A stretch of DNA of 64,000 nt from Catelliglobosispora koreensis DSM 44566. Its GTDB lineage: Bacteria; Actinomycetota; Actinomycetes; Mycobacteriales; Micromonosporaceae. The position numbers and the translations under genes were made by a program. The DNA lies in NCBI RefSeq assembly GCF_000379685.1, contig NZ_KB903251.1:124001-188000 (forward strand), read 5' to 3'. Below, one piece after another: positions 7,462 through 16,723 of the stretch. Under the pieces are notes generated by a model, which did no database searches, was not told the origin of the DNA, and saw only the letters and a list, made by a program, of their open reading frames with translations. Numbering within the stretch: the first letter of the stretch is position 1; each line of letters begins with the position of its first letter.

Positions 7462-9741
7462 ATGACCCGATTAGGTCAGGGCCCGTATCCGTTTCGCCAG
7501 CAAGACCTGCACATCTCGCGCCTGAACCCAGGCGTGGCACACACCCTGCGCGACTTCTGCCGGTGGCGCGACACCCATCCAGGCGTCATCGCTGATCACG
7601 TCAACCAATACACGGCACAAGCGCGCGGCATGAAACCCCGGCACCGGTTTAGCGGGTTCCTGCCGGGCCGGCGCCGTCGCGTCCAGGAGCGGCTGTCGCG
7701 AGAGCTCAACTACTTCGCCGTCTACAACCTCGCCGAGATCTTGCCGGGCCAGTCGCTGCAGCGGTTCGCTGAGCGCGGGCTAGGCCGCGTGCGCCGCATG
7801 CGGGAAGTCGACCGGAGCAAGAGCGTCGGCGGTGTCATCGCCACACTGCAAGCTCAGGTGCCGGCGTTGCGTCAGATGGACGAAATGCGGTGGCTCGCGG
7901 GACGGCTGGAGCGGCTTTACCGGATCCTGCCGGAGGCCGTGATTGTCAACGGCGGCATGGGAAAGGTGTGCCGGACCGTCGCCGGGATTCTCGCGATCGG
8001 GGCCTTTGACACGCTAGACGCGGGCCGGGCCGCGACCAGGGCGCATCTCGCGCGGATTCTTCCGGCCGCCTACGCCTACGGCGCTACCTACGCGATCATC
8101 GACGACACCTTGCACGACATGCCAAACTATCTGTCCGAAGCGGACAGACAGCGTTACCACGAGATGATTCAGCGCGGGCTGTCCACCGGTCAGCCGCTGG
8201 ACTCGGGGCACTTCCCGGATCATCCGCTCGCCGAGGAACTTTACGACCTCTACAACCTGGTGCTAGCGGCCTTTCCGTTCGGCACCTACCGGCATCTCTA
8301 CCACGCGGCCGAAGCCATGTACGCCGCCCAGCACCGCGACGCTTCAGGGCCGGCCGGGCAACTGTCAGCCATGTATCCCGACATCTTCGTCAAGTCGGGC
8401 ATGAGCCGGATCGTGGCTAACATCTTGGGCCGCAGGGAACTGCACGACGAGTTCTACGCCAAGTGCTTCAACACGATCTTCCTCAGCCAGCTCAAGGACG
8501 ACCTCGCTGACCGCGCGGAGGACGCTCAGGCCAATCGCCTGACACCGTTCACCTTTCCGGCCGCTGACGCTGATGTGAACCCGCTCTACGACACGTTCGC
8601 CTACGACGCCTACGTCGTGGAAGAAGTGTTCCGGGGCGACGAAGCGGCCCGCAACGCCTTCACCTACTTTGGCGCGCTCAAACTCGCCGTGCACCTGACC
8701 GCGGGCGAGCACAACGCCCGTGAGCTCAGGCAGCGCTACGAGACCACGAGCGAGATCGACAGTTTCCTCGACACCGCCTCCGGGCTGCCGCCGCGGGCTG
8801 TCCGCCGTCTAGACCCGGCTGACGTACGGTTTCAAAACGGGATCAGCAAAGCGTTGCGCTCACGGGACCGGTCCAAGATGGACGCCCGCACCTTCGTGTC
8901 CGACCGCCGTGTTTATCTCGATGACGTCATCAAGCGGCACTACCACCACAACGAACTGGGCGAGATCGTTCAGTACACGATGGACGGTGCCGGCAAGCGC
9001 TTGCGGCCAGCGCTGACGCTGATGCTCGCCGAGTCGCTGGGCACGCCATATGAGAAGACCGAGCCACTGCTGGCCGCTGTCGAGCTGTTCCACACGTCCA
9101 GCCTCGTCTTCGACGATCTGCCCGCTCAGGACAATGCGACGTTGCGGCGTGGGCGGCCGACAGCGCACACCGTCTTCGAAGAGAGCAGTGTCCAGCTCGC
9201 CGCCATCTCCATGATTTCGTCCGGGTTCGGTTTGCTTGGCGGGCTTGACTACCCACCGGCCCGGATCACCGAGGTGCTCAGCTACGTCGGCACGGTGCTC
9301 GGGCCGGAGCGGCTGTGCCGCGGGCAATACCTGGACTTGCAGCTTGGCCGCGACGGCGGGCAGGTCACCGCCCCGGCGATCCTGGAGATGTACAACCTCA
9401 AGACGTCCACCATGATCGAGGCGGCTCTAGTGCCGTTGATGGTGCTCGAAGGCCGCCCGCCGCCCGAGGTAGAGCTGATCAAGCGCTACGCCTATCACGC
9501 CGGTGTGGTGTTCCAGATCCGCGACGACATCCTCGACGCGACCGCGCATAGCCTGCGCACAGGCAAGGACAGCGATCTCGATGTCGGCAAGGTCAACCTG
9601 GTGCGCGTGTATGGCCTCGACCGGGCGAGCCAGCTCATGCAGACGCACCTCAGCGAGGCTTTAGCGAGCTGCCGTGAGCTGCCTTTCCCGACCGCGTTGC
9701 TCGAAGGCGTCGTGACCGCCTTCGCGACCCGGGCCGCCTAG
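7462..9741 (+). CDS. Double-domain class I isoprenoid synthase (polyprenyl synthetase with N-terminal isoprenoid-synthase-like domain)
   Basis: This is a 759-residue protein. The C-terminal half (about 470-759) is a standard trans-polyprenyl diphosphate synthase with the first Asp-rich motif DDLPAQD (551-557), the second DDILD (688-692) and the GKRLRPAL substrate site. The N-terminal half (1 to about 460) is all-helical. It has its own acidic motifs, DDTLHD (214-219) and DDLADRAED (346-354), in positions like the metal motifs of class I terpenoid enzymes. The C-terminal domain should elongate allylic diphosphates. The N-terminal domain might cyclise or modify the product. The ATG at 7462 is chosen because similarity starts soon after it. 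The gene ends four bases into mltG. Confidence 0.85.
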   Translation: MTRLGQGPYPFRQQDLHISRLNPGVAHTLRDFCRWRDTHPGVIADHVNQYTAQARGMKPRHRFSGFLPGRRRRVQERLSRELNYFAVYNLAEILPGQSLQRFAERGLGRVRRMREVDRSKSVGGVIATLQAQVPALRQMDEMRWLAGRLERLYRILPEAVIVNGGMGKVCRTVAGILAIGAFDTLDAGRAATRAHLARILPAAYAYGATYAIIDDTLHDMPNYLSEADRQRYHEMIQRGLSTGQPLDSGHFPDHPLAEELYDLYNLVLAAFPFGTYRHLYHAAEAMYAAQHRDASGPAGQLSAMYPDIFVKSGMSRIVANILGRRELHDEFYAKCFNTIFLSQLKDDLADRAEDAQANRLTPFTFPAADADVNPLYDTFAYDAYVVEEVFRGDEAARNAFTYFGALKLAVHLTAGEHNARELRQRYETTSEIDSFLDTASGLPPRAVRRLDPADVRFQNGISKALRSRDRSKMDARTFVSDRRVYLDDVIKRHYHHNELGEIVQYTMDGAGKRLRPALTLMLAESLGTPYEKTEPLLAAVELFHTSSLVFDDLPAQDNATLRRGRPTAHTVFEESSVQLAAISMISSGFGLLGGLDYPPARITEVLSYVGTVLGPERLCRGQYLDLQLGRDGGQVTAPAILEMYNLKTSTMIEAALVPLMVLEGRPPPEVELIKRYAYHAGVVFQIRDDILDATAHSLRTGKDSDLDVGKVNLVRVYGLDRASQLMQTHLSEALASCRELPFPTALLEGVVTAFATRAA

Positions 9742-11201
9742 CAGGGCCTGACCGGAACGTTGGCTTTGATCGCCTTCTGCACGTTGGAACAGTGCGATGA
9801 CAAACTCGAGGCGAACGCCGCGGTGCCCTTGTCGTCGACGATCACCCAGTATTGGAAGCTCGAACTCGACGGGCTCATCGCCGCGCTCAGGGCGACTTTG
9901 CCGGGGTTTCCGATCGGGGTCGGTGGCATGCCCGCGTTGACGTAGGTGTTGTACGGGTTGTTCTTGTCCGCGAGCTCAGCGGCGGTGATGTCCTTGGACG
10001 GCTTGGCCGGCGCCCCGTTGAGCTTGAAGTAGTAGTTCAGTGCGCTATCGGCCTTGAGGCAGTTGCATGGGAACTTCTTCGAATAGGCGCGGAAGTAAAG
10101 GGCCTGCGTTCCCTTGGACATGTCCTCGTCTTTGCGCAGTTCGTTTTGCGCGATCGACGCCGCGATAAGCGCTTCGTAGGCGGAATAGGTCTTATTAGAG
10201 GCGAGCGTCTCGACGAACTTGATTTCCTTGGCGACCTCGTTGAAGCGGGACACCATCGCCTTGAGTGCCTGCTCGGGAGTGGTGCTGGGGGTGAACTCGT
10301 AGGTCGCCGGGAAGAGGAAGCCTTCGATCGACTTGGTGACGGGCTTGCCGTCTTTGCGGGTGAACCAGGTCTCGGCGACGCCGAGCGCGACCGGATCCTT
10401 GGCGGCGTTGGTGAACTCTTCCACCGGGCGCCCCAACTCGGTCGACAGCTTCTTATAAATCTCAGGCGTCGCCATGCCCTCGGTGACGAGCACGGTCTTG
10501 ACGTAACGATTCTTCTTGTCCAGCAACGCTATGATCGCGGCTTCCGCGCTCATTTCCTTTTGGAGCTTATAGAACCCGGCCTGAATGGTTTTGGAGTCAG
10601 GATTCTTCAGCGAAGCTTCCAGGAAAGCCGCCGCGCTCTTGATGACTCCTGCGGAGACCAGGGTTTCGGCTATCTCGCCGCCGGACTGGCCTTTCTTGAC
10701 CTCGACAATGGCCTCCTGGCCGTTGCCGGAACCGCTGTAGTCGGAGGGGCCTAGGAAACCAAACTCACTAAGGCCGTAATAACCGCCGAAACCAATGCCA
10801 GTCAGGATAAGTAGGGTAACCAGCGCGGCGAGGAAGGGATTGCGCTTCTTCTTGCGCTTTTTCTTCTTCGGCGCGGTCTTGCCAACGGGCCGTTGCGGTT
10901 GCTGGCCATATTGTGGCTGCGGGGCGAACTGCTCGTATTGCTGCGGGTCATAGCCTTGGTGCCCGTAATAGGTGCCGTAGTCCTGGCCGTATTGTTGCTG
11001 GCCATAGGTTTGCTGACCGTATTGCGGCTGTTGCCCATATTGCGGCTGACCATATTGCGGTTGCTGCTGCCACTGATCCGGTTGCTGCTGACCATATTGC
11101 CCGTATTGCGGTTGCTGCTGTTGCGGCCACTGCTGCTGGCCACCCTGCTGCGGGTAGCGTCCATCGTCGTAGTAGCCGCCGTAATCCTGGCCGTAGCTCA
11201 C
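9738..11201 (-). CDS. mltG: MltG-like endolytic transglycosylase with Tyr/Gln/Gly-rich cytosolic tail
   Basis: This 487-residue protein belongs to the YceG/MltG family, which cuts nascent glycan strands at the membrane. Residues 1-104 are a low-complexity YGQ-rich tail, 109-120 a basic stretch (KKKKRKKKR) and 121-143 a membrane helix. The extracellular YceG domain follows. The candidate catalytic glutamate is in ASIAQNE. PYNTYVNAGMPPTPIGNPG matches the conserved C-terminal block, but the usual VxxNRL motif is altered to LYFRAY. The GTG start at 11201 is preceded by GGAGGCGAGG. It is not in the usual alaS-ruvX-aroE context and is probably a divergent paralogue. It is divergent from the carboxypeptidase gene. 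Confidence 0.85.
   Translation of the reverse strand: MSYGQDYGGYYDDGRYPQQGGQQQWPQQQQPQYGQYGQQQPDQWQQQPQYGQPQYGQQPQYGQQTYGQQQYGQDYGTYYGHQGYDPQQYEQFAPQPQYGQQPQRPVGKTAPKKKKRKKKRNPFLAALVTLLILTGIGFGGYYGLSEFGFLGPSDYSGSGNGQEAIVEVKKGQSGGEIAETLVSAGVIKSAAAFLEASLKNPDSKTIQAGFYKLQKEMSAEAAIIALLDKKNRYVKTVLVTEGMATPEIYKKLSTELGRPVEEFTNAAKDPVALGVAETWFTRKDGKPVTKSIEGFLFPATYEFTPSTTPEQALKAMVSRFNEVAKEIKFVETLASNKTYSAYEALIAASIAQNELRKDEDMSKGTQALYFRAYSKKFPCNCLKADSALNYYFKLNGAPAKPSKDITAAELADKNNPYNTYVNAGMPPTPIGNPGKVALSAAMSPSSSSFQYWVIVDDKGTAAFASSLSSHCSNVQKAIKANVPVRPC
10890..11201 (-). repeat. YGQ-rich low-complexity coding repeat in mltG
   Basis: This stretch codes for the first 104 residues of the MltG-like protein. Tyr, Gln, Gly and Pro dominate, in short irregular repeats such as PQYGQ, QQPQYG and QQTYGQ. 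At the DNA level the same short units (for example CCATATTGCGG on the plus strand) recur. This is the kind of tract that expands and shrinks by slippage. Confidence 0.85.
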
Positions 11202-11411
11202 TACGCCTCGCCTCCGCTTCTTAGTGCCTCTGTCGTGCGAGCCTACGACCGTAGCGCAAAATGTTGAAGGGCTCTGTATCTGTTGCGACGGTATTTCCCC
11301 ATGTGGCATGCCCAAACAATCGATCCACTTTGGATATTCGAGCCCTTTCGCGTGATTAATTTCCGGACGTGGCATCTAGAGGGAAACAAATTTTCGTGAC
11401 AGCATGCAGCC

Positions 11412-13001
11412 ATGCATCGACGTCACGTTGCCCGCCTTGCCGCGGCGGGCCTGCTCACCGTGGCCGCGTTCGCGGCTGGCGCTCCCACCAGCGGAATCGC
11501 CCAAGCACAAGATCCAGCCATCGTGCAGCTGACTCAAACGCTCGACAACATTCTGGCCGACGCCCGGCTCAACGGCGCGGCTCCGGCCGTGGTCGTTCGT
11601 GACGCGGCCACCGGCGAAAAGCTGTATGACCGCAACGGAAACCAGCGGCTGATCCCCGCTTCCAACACGAAGCTGCTCACCTCGGCCGCCGCCATGGAGA
11701 TCCTTGGCAGTGGGTACCGGTTCAGCACTGACGTGAAAACAGCGGTTGCCCAGCGCGGGCCGGTCATCACCGGTGACCTCTATATCAAGGGCACCGGCGA
11801 CCCGACCATGCTGGAAGCCGACTACGACAAGCTGGCGCAAGCCGTCGCGGCTAAGGGGATCCGGCTCGTGACCGGAAACCTGGTCGCCGACGACACGTGG
11901 TTCGACAATGTGCGCCTGGGCCCGGAGTGGGGCTGGGACGATGAGTCCTTCTACTACGCGGCACAGATTTCGGCTCTGAGCGTCGGGCCGGACACCGACT
12001 ACGACGCCGGAAACGTGATCGTCTCGGTCGGTCCTGGCACGGCCGCGGGAGCCAAGCCGGTGGTCACGATGACTCCGGCCAATGGTTATGTCACGTTCGA
12101 CAACCGCGCCACCACGGTCGCGGCCGGTGAGAGCGACACGCTCACCTTCGAGCGCGAGCACGGAACGAACCGCATCGTCATCACCGGGCAGATTCCCGTG
12201 GGGGCGAACCCGACCGTCGACTGGATGTCGGTGTGGGAGCCAGCCGGTTACGCGGCTGACGTGTTCCGCCGCGCGCTGCAAAGGCACGGGGTGCACGTTC
12301 TCGGTGGCAACAAGATCAGTGTGGCTACGCCCGATGGCGCGGCGACGGTCGCCTCACACGAGTCGATGCCGCTGGAGCAACTGCTCGTCCCGTTCATGAA
12401 GCTGTCCAACAACGGCCACGCCGAAGTGCTCACGAAAGCCATTGGCCGCAAGGTTTCCGGCCAGGGCACGTGGTCGGCTGGACTGGCCGCCATCAAGAAC
12501 TTCGTTGGTAACGCTGGCATGGACACCGCCGGGCAGCGTCAGTCAGACGGGTCTGGCCTGTCGCGCTGGAACATGATTCCAGCGGGCGAGTTCACGGATC
12601 TCCTGCTCGCGATCAAGGGCAAGCCCTGGTTCGCCGCCTGGTACAACTCGCTGCCGGTCGCTGGCAACGCTGACCGGTTCACCGGCGGCACGTTGCGCAG
12701 CCGGATGCGCAACACCCCGGCCGCCAACAACGTGCGGGCCAAGACCGGCTCACTGACCTCGGTGTCCGCGCTTTCGGGCTACGTCACCGACGCTGACGGT
12801 CATGAACTCGTGTTCTCGATTCTGCTCAACAACTACCTGGCGTCGAGTGTCAAGAACATCGAGGACCGCATCGCCGTCGCGCTGGCGAGCTTTACCCGCA
12901 ACCCGGGGGCCAGCGCACGGATGGCTCCGCCCGCTGTTCCTGAGGTGGCTGGACCGCCAGCCAATATCGAATGCAGCTGGGTCAAGCCGATCGCCTGCTA
13001 G
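11412..13001 (+). CDS. dacB: D-alanyl-D-alanine carboxypeptidase/endopeptidase (PBP4, peptidase S13)
   Basis: This 529-residue exported penicillin-binding protein has a signal peptide (cleavage near AQAQD, about residue 36). The three catalytic motifs are visible: SNTK (SxxK, in PASNTKLLTS), SNN (in KLSNNGHAE) and KTG (in RAKTGSLTS). The long insert between the first two motifs is typical of the S13 class. It trims the terminal D-Ala of peptidoglycan stems or cuts cross-links. The divergent MltG-like gene suggests a shared role in wall maturation. It ends with two cysteines (ECSWVKPIAC) that may form a disulphide. Confidence 0.9.
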   Translation: MHRRHVARLAAAGLLTVAAFAAGAPTSGIAQAQDPAIVQLTQTLDNILADARLNGAAPAVVVRDAATGEKLYDRNGNQRLIPASNTKLLTSAAAMEILGSGYRFSTDVKTAVAQRGPVITGDLYIKGTGDPTMLEADYDKLAQAVAAKGIRLVTGNLVADDTWFDNVRLGPEWGWDDESFYYAAQISALSVGPDTDYDAGNVIVSVGPGTAAGAKPVVTMTPANGYVTFDNRATTVAAGESDTLTFEREHGTNRIVITGQIPVGANPTVDWMSVWEPAGYAADVFRRALQRHGVHVLGGNKISVATPDGAATVASHESMPLEQLLVPFMKLSNNGHAEVLTKAIGRKVSGQGTWSAGLAAIKNFVGNAGMDTAGQRQSDGSGLSRWNMIPAGEFTDLLLAIKGKPWFAAWYNSLPVAGNADRFTGGTLRSRMRNTPAANNVRAKTGSLTSVSALSGYVTDADGHELVFSILLNNYLASSVKNIEDRIAVALASFTRNPGASARMAPPAVPEVAGPPANIECSWVKPIAC

Positions 13002-13696
13002 AGCGACTGTCCGATCACGACGGCTGACCCGTCGCGGTGCGAGACCTTTACGGTCAAGCCGTGGCGGGTCAGCTCGTCCCGGGCGGCGCAAGCCTGATCA
13101 CGGGACGTCTCGGTGAGTAGGAAGCCTTGCGGCGCAAGCCATCGCGGCGCGCCCTCGGCGACGCGGCGCAGCACGTCAAGCCCGTCAGGACCGCCGTCGA
13201 GCGCGACCCGGTTCTCATGCAAACGGGCTTCGGCCGGCATCAGCTCGATCGCTTCTGTTGGCACATAAGGAATGTTGGCCACGATGAGGTCAGCTTTCAG
13301 CCCTTTGGGCAACGGGTCGTAGAGATCGCCAAGGTAGACGCCATCACCGAGGTTGCGCCGGGCGCAGGCCACCGCCGCGGGATCGATGTCGACGGCGAAC
13401 AACTGGATCGCGTGAGCCGCCCTCAGCACCGCACCCACGGCACCGGAACCGCAGCCAAGGTCGAAGACAGTCGTGTTGGGGCGCAGCCGCTTCAGGGCTT
13501 CGCGCGCGAGCGCTTCGGTGCGCCGGCGCGGTATGAACACTCCGGGGTCGACAGCGATCCGCAGCCCGCAAAACTCGGCCCAGCCAACGATGTGCTCCAG
13601 CGGCAGCCCGCTCACGCGGCGCGCGACCATGTCGTCGAGTTCGGCTGGCGTGCGCGCGGCTTCCAGAATCAGCTGTGCTTCATCCTCCGCGAACAC
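12998..13696 (-). CDS. PrmC/HemK-related putative glutamine methyltransferase
   Basis: This 232-residue SAM-dependent methyltransferase has a glycine-rich SAM loop VFDLGCGSGAVG and a catalytic NIPY (a variant of NPPY) in IVANIPYVP. An acidic SAM contact lies at LFAVDID. It resembles the putative protein-N5-glutamine methyltransferases that sit beside true PrmC. Family similarity seems to begin before the GTG at 13696 (in-frame residues LRTAGC). The upstream frame offers only ATC or GTT codons before a TAA, so the start is uncertain. The 3' end overlaps the dacB stop by four bases. Confidence 0.8.
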   Translation of the reverse strand: MFAEDEAQLILEAARTPAELDDMVARRVSGLPLEHIVGWAEFCGLRIAVDPGVFIPRRRTEALAREALKRLRPNTTVFDLGCGSGAVGAVLRAAHAIQLFAVDIDPAAVACARRNLGDGVYLGDLYDPLPKGLKADLIVANIPYVPTEAIELMPAEARLHENRVALDGGPDGLDVLRRVAEGAPRWLAPQGFLLTETSRDQACAARDELTRHGLTVKVSHRDGSAVVIGQSL

Positions 13697-13838
13697 ACAG
13701 CCCGCGGTGCGAAGTGTCTTAACGATCTCTTCCGTTTCCGTAACGCAGTGATCTTAGCCGAGGGGTAAACGCAAGTATTTTTCACGCCTGGCGGGTTTGC
13801 TCTTGTGTCCGCTTTGGACACGCGACCAGGCTGGGCGA

Positions 13839-15080
13839 ATGCGTAAACTCCGTCCCTTGCTCGCCGCGGCGCTGCTGGTCACCACCTTCGGTGCGCTGGC
13901 CGTCAGCACTCCCGCGGCAGCCAGCCTCCCGACCGCGGCGGTCGCCCTCGGCGACAGCTTCATCAGCGGTGAAGGTGCTGGCGCCTATCAGCCCGTTCCC
14001 GACCTCAACGGGGTGGCCCAAGGCTTCCCCGGCTGGTCGGCCCCTAACAGCAATCCGTTCTTCTGCCACCGCTCAGGGAACGCCTCGATCAACCAGGCCA
14101 GCCTGCCCGGCATCTCGGCCCGGTTCAACTTGGCGTGTTCCGGCGGCCAGCCGTTCGACATCGCGAGTGCCTCAGCTAGCCGTGCCAAAGGCCGCCAGGT
14201 GAAGTCGCAGCTCGACCAGTTGCGTGCCGTGGCCCAGACGCACGACATCGATCTCGTCCTGATCGGGCTGGGTTCCAACAACAGTTCGTTCACCTTTGGT
14301 GATGTCGCCGCCGAGTGCGCCAACCGGTTCATCGCCGACGCGTGGACCGGCTGGTGGGAGTTCTGGGCCTACATCAACGGCCCGATCAACCAGAACCCAT
14401 GCACCGCCAACGATTTGGCCACTCCGGCCGAGGTGACCGCGGCCACCGCCGAGACCGCCAGCGCGGTCAGGCAGATCCTCACCACCCTGGCTCAGATCGA
14501 TGTGGACGGACAGCACCGCGTCGTGTTCCAGGATTACACCAACCCACTGCCGTTTGACGTGCTCGCGTCACTCATCAGTGAGGATGGCCGGGAGGACGAC
14601 CGCGACAAGTTCCGCGATCTCGGCGCCGAGCGATATGCCGCTGGCTGCCCGATCCACCGCGCGAGCCTGAGCCCTGGACACGGCTTCTCCACCAACCTCG
14701 GCACGCTCGTGCGTTCCGTGCACACGACGATGTCGGCTGAGTTCCCCGGCCGGGATCTGGTTTACCTCAACGTGCAGCAGGCCTTCAATGGCGCCCGTCT
14801 GTGCGAGGTCTCGGCCAATCCGGCCACCGCGCTGGCGACGCCGGTGCGCGTGATGGACGGACCGTCCGGGGTGCACCTCACCAGCCTGGCGGGCAAGGAC
14901 AAAATCGCGATCAAGCGGTACGCCGACACCTGCATCACGTATTTCCAGACGTGCCAGGAGTCGTGGCACCCCAACGCCTCCGGCCATGCCGTGCTCGGTC
15001 AGTGTCTGGCAGGCGCGGCGGCCACGGTGAACCGGACCGTCGCTTGTGTCCGGTCCAACGGGATAATCACGGTCAGCTAA
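13839..15080 (+). CDS. Secreted SGNH/GDSL hydrolase
   Basis: This 413-residue exported esterase or lipase-like enzyme has a signal peptide (1 to about 28, ending PAAAS). The SGNH blocks are present: GDSFISGEGAG with the nucleophilic Ser (block I), GLGSNNSSF (block III) and SWHPNASGH with the catalytic His and a preceding acidic region (block V). Several cysteines suggest disulphides. The substrate could be a lipid, glycan acetyl group or other ester. The ATG at 13839 starts the signal peptide directly. A small inverted repeat (GTGTCC/GGACAC, 13805-13821) lies just upstream and may be regulatory. Confidence 0.85.
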   Translation: MRKLRPLLAAALLVTTFGALAVSTPAAASLPTAAVALGDSFISGEGAGAYQPVPDLNGVAQGFPGWSAPNSNPFFCHRSGNASINQASLPGISARFNLACSGGQPFDIASASASRAKGRQVKSQLDQLRAVAQTHDIDLVLIGLGSNNSSFTFGDVAAECANRFIADAWTGWWEFWAYINGPINQNPCTANDLATPAEVTAATAETASAVRQILTTLAQIDVDGQHRVVFQDYTNPLPFDVLASLISEDGREDDRDKFRDLGAERYAAGCPIHRASLSPGHGFSTNLGTLVRSVHTTMSAEFPGRDLVYLNVQQAFNGARLCEVSANPATALATPVRVMDGPSGVHLTSLAGKDKIAIKRYADTCITYFQTCQESWHPNASGHAVLGQCLAGAAATVNRTVACVRSNGIITVS

Positions 15081-16539
15081 AAGCTGGGCGCTGCAGCAAG
15101 CTGACGAACTCGATGAGCATCCGCTCACGCAACCGGGGTGGCGCGGCCGCCAGGATGGTGTTGACCTCAGCCATCCGGCCGCCCGCCCCGGCCTCGCCCG
15201 TCAAGCCAAACGTCTCGGCCAGGCCGGCGACCAGATCTGGCGTGAGCTGGTCCGGCGTCAGGGCTGCTGCCATCGCGAGCAGCTCATCAGGCAACCGCAC
15301 CGGGCCGTGGGCACGGGCGGCCTCCACCGCTTCGGCAAGCGCCGGCCCGAACGCCGGGACCTGTGGCGCGACAGCCGCCGTGACGGTCAGGTGGATGCTC
15401 GCTGGCATTGCGGCATAAGGCAACTGGGGCTGTGTGTGCCAGCCCCGGCTGGACAGCTCGTCTGCGAGCACGAACAGGTCAAGCCGCGGATCGTCTGAGG
15501 TGAAGCACACGACGGTCGTCTCGGCTGGCGCGAGCAGCCGCAGACCGTCCACATCGGACACCGCCTTGGCCAAACCCTGCACCGCGTCACGCGTTTGCCC
15601 GGCCAGCTTTAGATATCCCTCGTCCCCGATATGGCGCAATGTCGCGAACGCCGCCGCGATCGGCCCGCCGGAACGCGTCGAGGAAATCACGGGATTAATC
15701 ATCGTGTAGCCGGGCCAGTCAGCGAACGCGAAGAACTGCGGCTTCCTCAACTCCGCATCGCGGTGCAGCAACACGGAAACGCCCTTGGGGCAATACGCGT
15801 ATTTGTGCAGATCGACCGACATGCTCGTCACGCCAGGCACACTGAAATCGAACGCGGGCAGGTCAACGCCTAGCCGCTTGAGGAACGGCAGCGCCCAGCC
15901 GCCAAAACACGCGTCCACATGACAGCGAATGTTGTGCCGCAACGCGATCGCCGCGATCTCAGTGACCGGATCGACCACGCCATGCGCGTAGGAGGGGGCC
16001 GAACAAACCACAAGCACGGTGTCCGGGGTGATCGCCCTGGCGATAGCTTCGGGGTCTGCCTGAAAAGTTTGACCATCGACTGGTACGCCATCAGCCTGAA
16101 CTTGAAGATAATGCGCGGCCTTGAAGAAAGCCGGATGCGCTGTCACCGGCAGGACCATGCGCGGGTGCTCGATGCCGGGCCGGGCATCCCGGGCCGCCTT
16201 GACCGCCAGGATGAGCGACTCCGTGCCGCCGCTCGTCACGCTGCCCACGACCTCCGGGGCGGAAGTTCGCGGGCCGGCGCCCAGCACGCGGGCGGCAGCG
16301 GCCACCAAGGCGTTCTCGGTCGCGAGAAGAGAGGGGAAGGCCGTCGGATCGAGTCCATTCACGTGAGCTGACAACGCATATGCCGACATCGCCAGATCGT
16401 CGAGCCCGGCGACCGCCGGGTCGTAGACGTAAGCGAACAACCGCCCACCATGCGTCGGCAGGTCCTTGTCCCGCAGCGCTTTTAGTTCCGTGAGCACCTG
16501 TTCGGCGGGCACACCCCGGCTCGGCAACGCCTCGATCAT
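15073..16539 (-). CDS. PLP-dependent lyase/decarboxylase, sphingosine-1-phosphate-lyase-like
   Basis: This 488-residue type-I-fold PLP enzyme has the cofactor lysine in SVDLHKYAYCPKG, matching the DTHKYGYAPKG block of sphingosine-1-phosphate lyases. A PLP phosphate and ring region is seen at VTSGGTESL. The aspartate in HVDACFGGW contacts the pyridine nitrogen. Sphingosine phosphate is not expected in most actinomycetes, so the true substrate may be another amino-acid-like or phosphorylated amine compound. It overlaps the convergent SGNH gene by eight bases. Confidence 0.8.
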   Translation of the reverse strand: MIEALPSRGVPAEQVLTELKALRDKDLPTHGGRLFAYVYDPAVAGLDDLAMSAYALSAHVNGLDPTAFPSLLATENALVAAAARVLGAGPRTSAPEVVGSVTSGGTESLILAVKAARDARPGIEHPRMVLPVTAHPAFFKAAHYLQVQADGVPVDGQTFQADPEAIARAITPDTVLVVCSAPSYAHGVVDPVTEIAAIALRHNIRCHVDACFGGWALPFLKRLGVDLPAFDFSVPGVTSMSVDLHKYAYCPKGVSVLLHRDAELRKPQFFAFADWPGYTMINPVISSTRSGGPIAAAFATLRHIGDEGYLKLAGQTRDAVQGLAKAVSDVDGLRLLAPAETTVVCFTSDDPRLDLFVLADELSSRGWHTQPQLPYAAMPASIHLTVTAAVAPQVPAFGPALAEAVEAARAHGPVRLPDELLAMAAALTPDQLTPDLVAGLAETFGLTGEAGAGGRMAEVNTILAAAPPRLRERMLIEFVSLLQRPAFS

Positions 16540-16673
16540 GCCTCCAACCTACCGGAGCCGAGGCGGGTGTCAGGAGGTTGACTGTGGGCTTTGAGATTTC
16601 TTTGATCCCACCTTGAACCTCGTGACCAAGATGTTTCCCGCTGCCGGCGAAAGGCGCACCTTCCCGGACAGCA

Positions 16674-16711
16674 GAGAGCGGGTGCCCCGCGCACCTAGGG
16701 CACCCGCTCTC
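16674..16711 (-). terminator. Hairpin terminator of the LPRTG surface protein gene
   Basis: A perfect 14-bp inverted repeat (16674-16687 and 16698-16711, arms GAGAGCGGGTGCCC and its complement) encloses a 10-base loop. It lies 12 bases past the stop of the surface protein. There is no U-tract, as is usual for terminators in actinomycetes. Confidence 0.75.
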
Positions 16712-16723
16712 GCTTCGCTGGGG

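Noticed and set aside
8860-9327. Minus-strand open frame within the polyprenyl synthetase
   Set aside because: It is a shadow frame opposite the catalytic motifs of the real gene and has no domain.
13805-13821. GTGTCC/GGACAC inverted repeat ahead of the SGNH gene
   Set aside because: The arms are only six bases and could occur by chance. It is noted in the gene entry but not called as a site.
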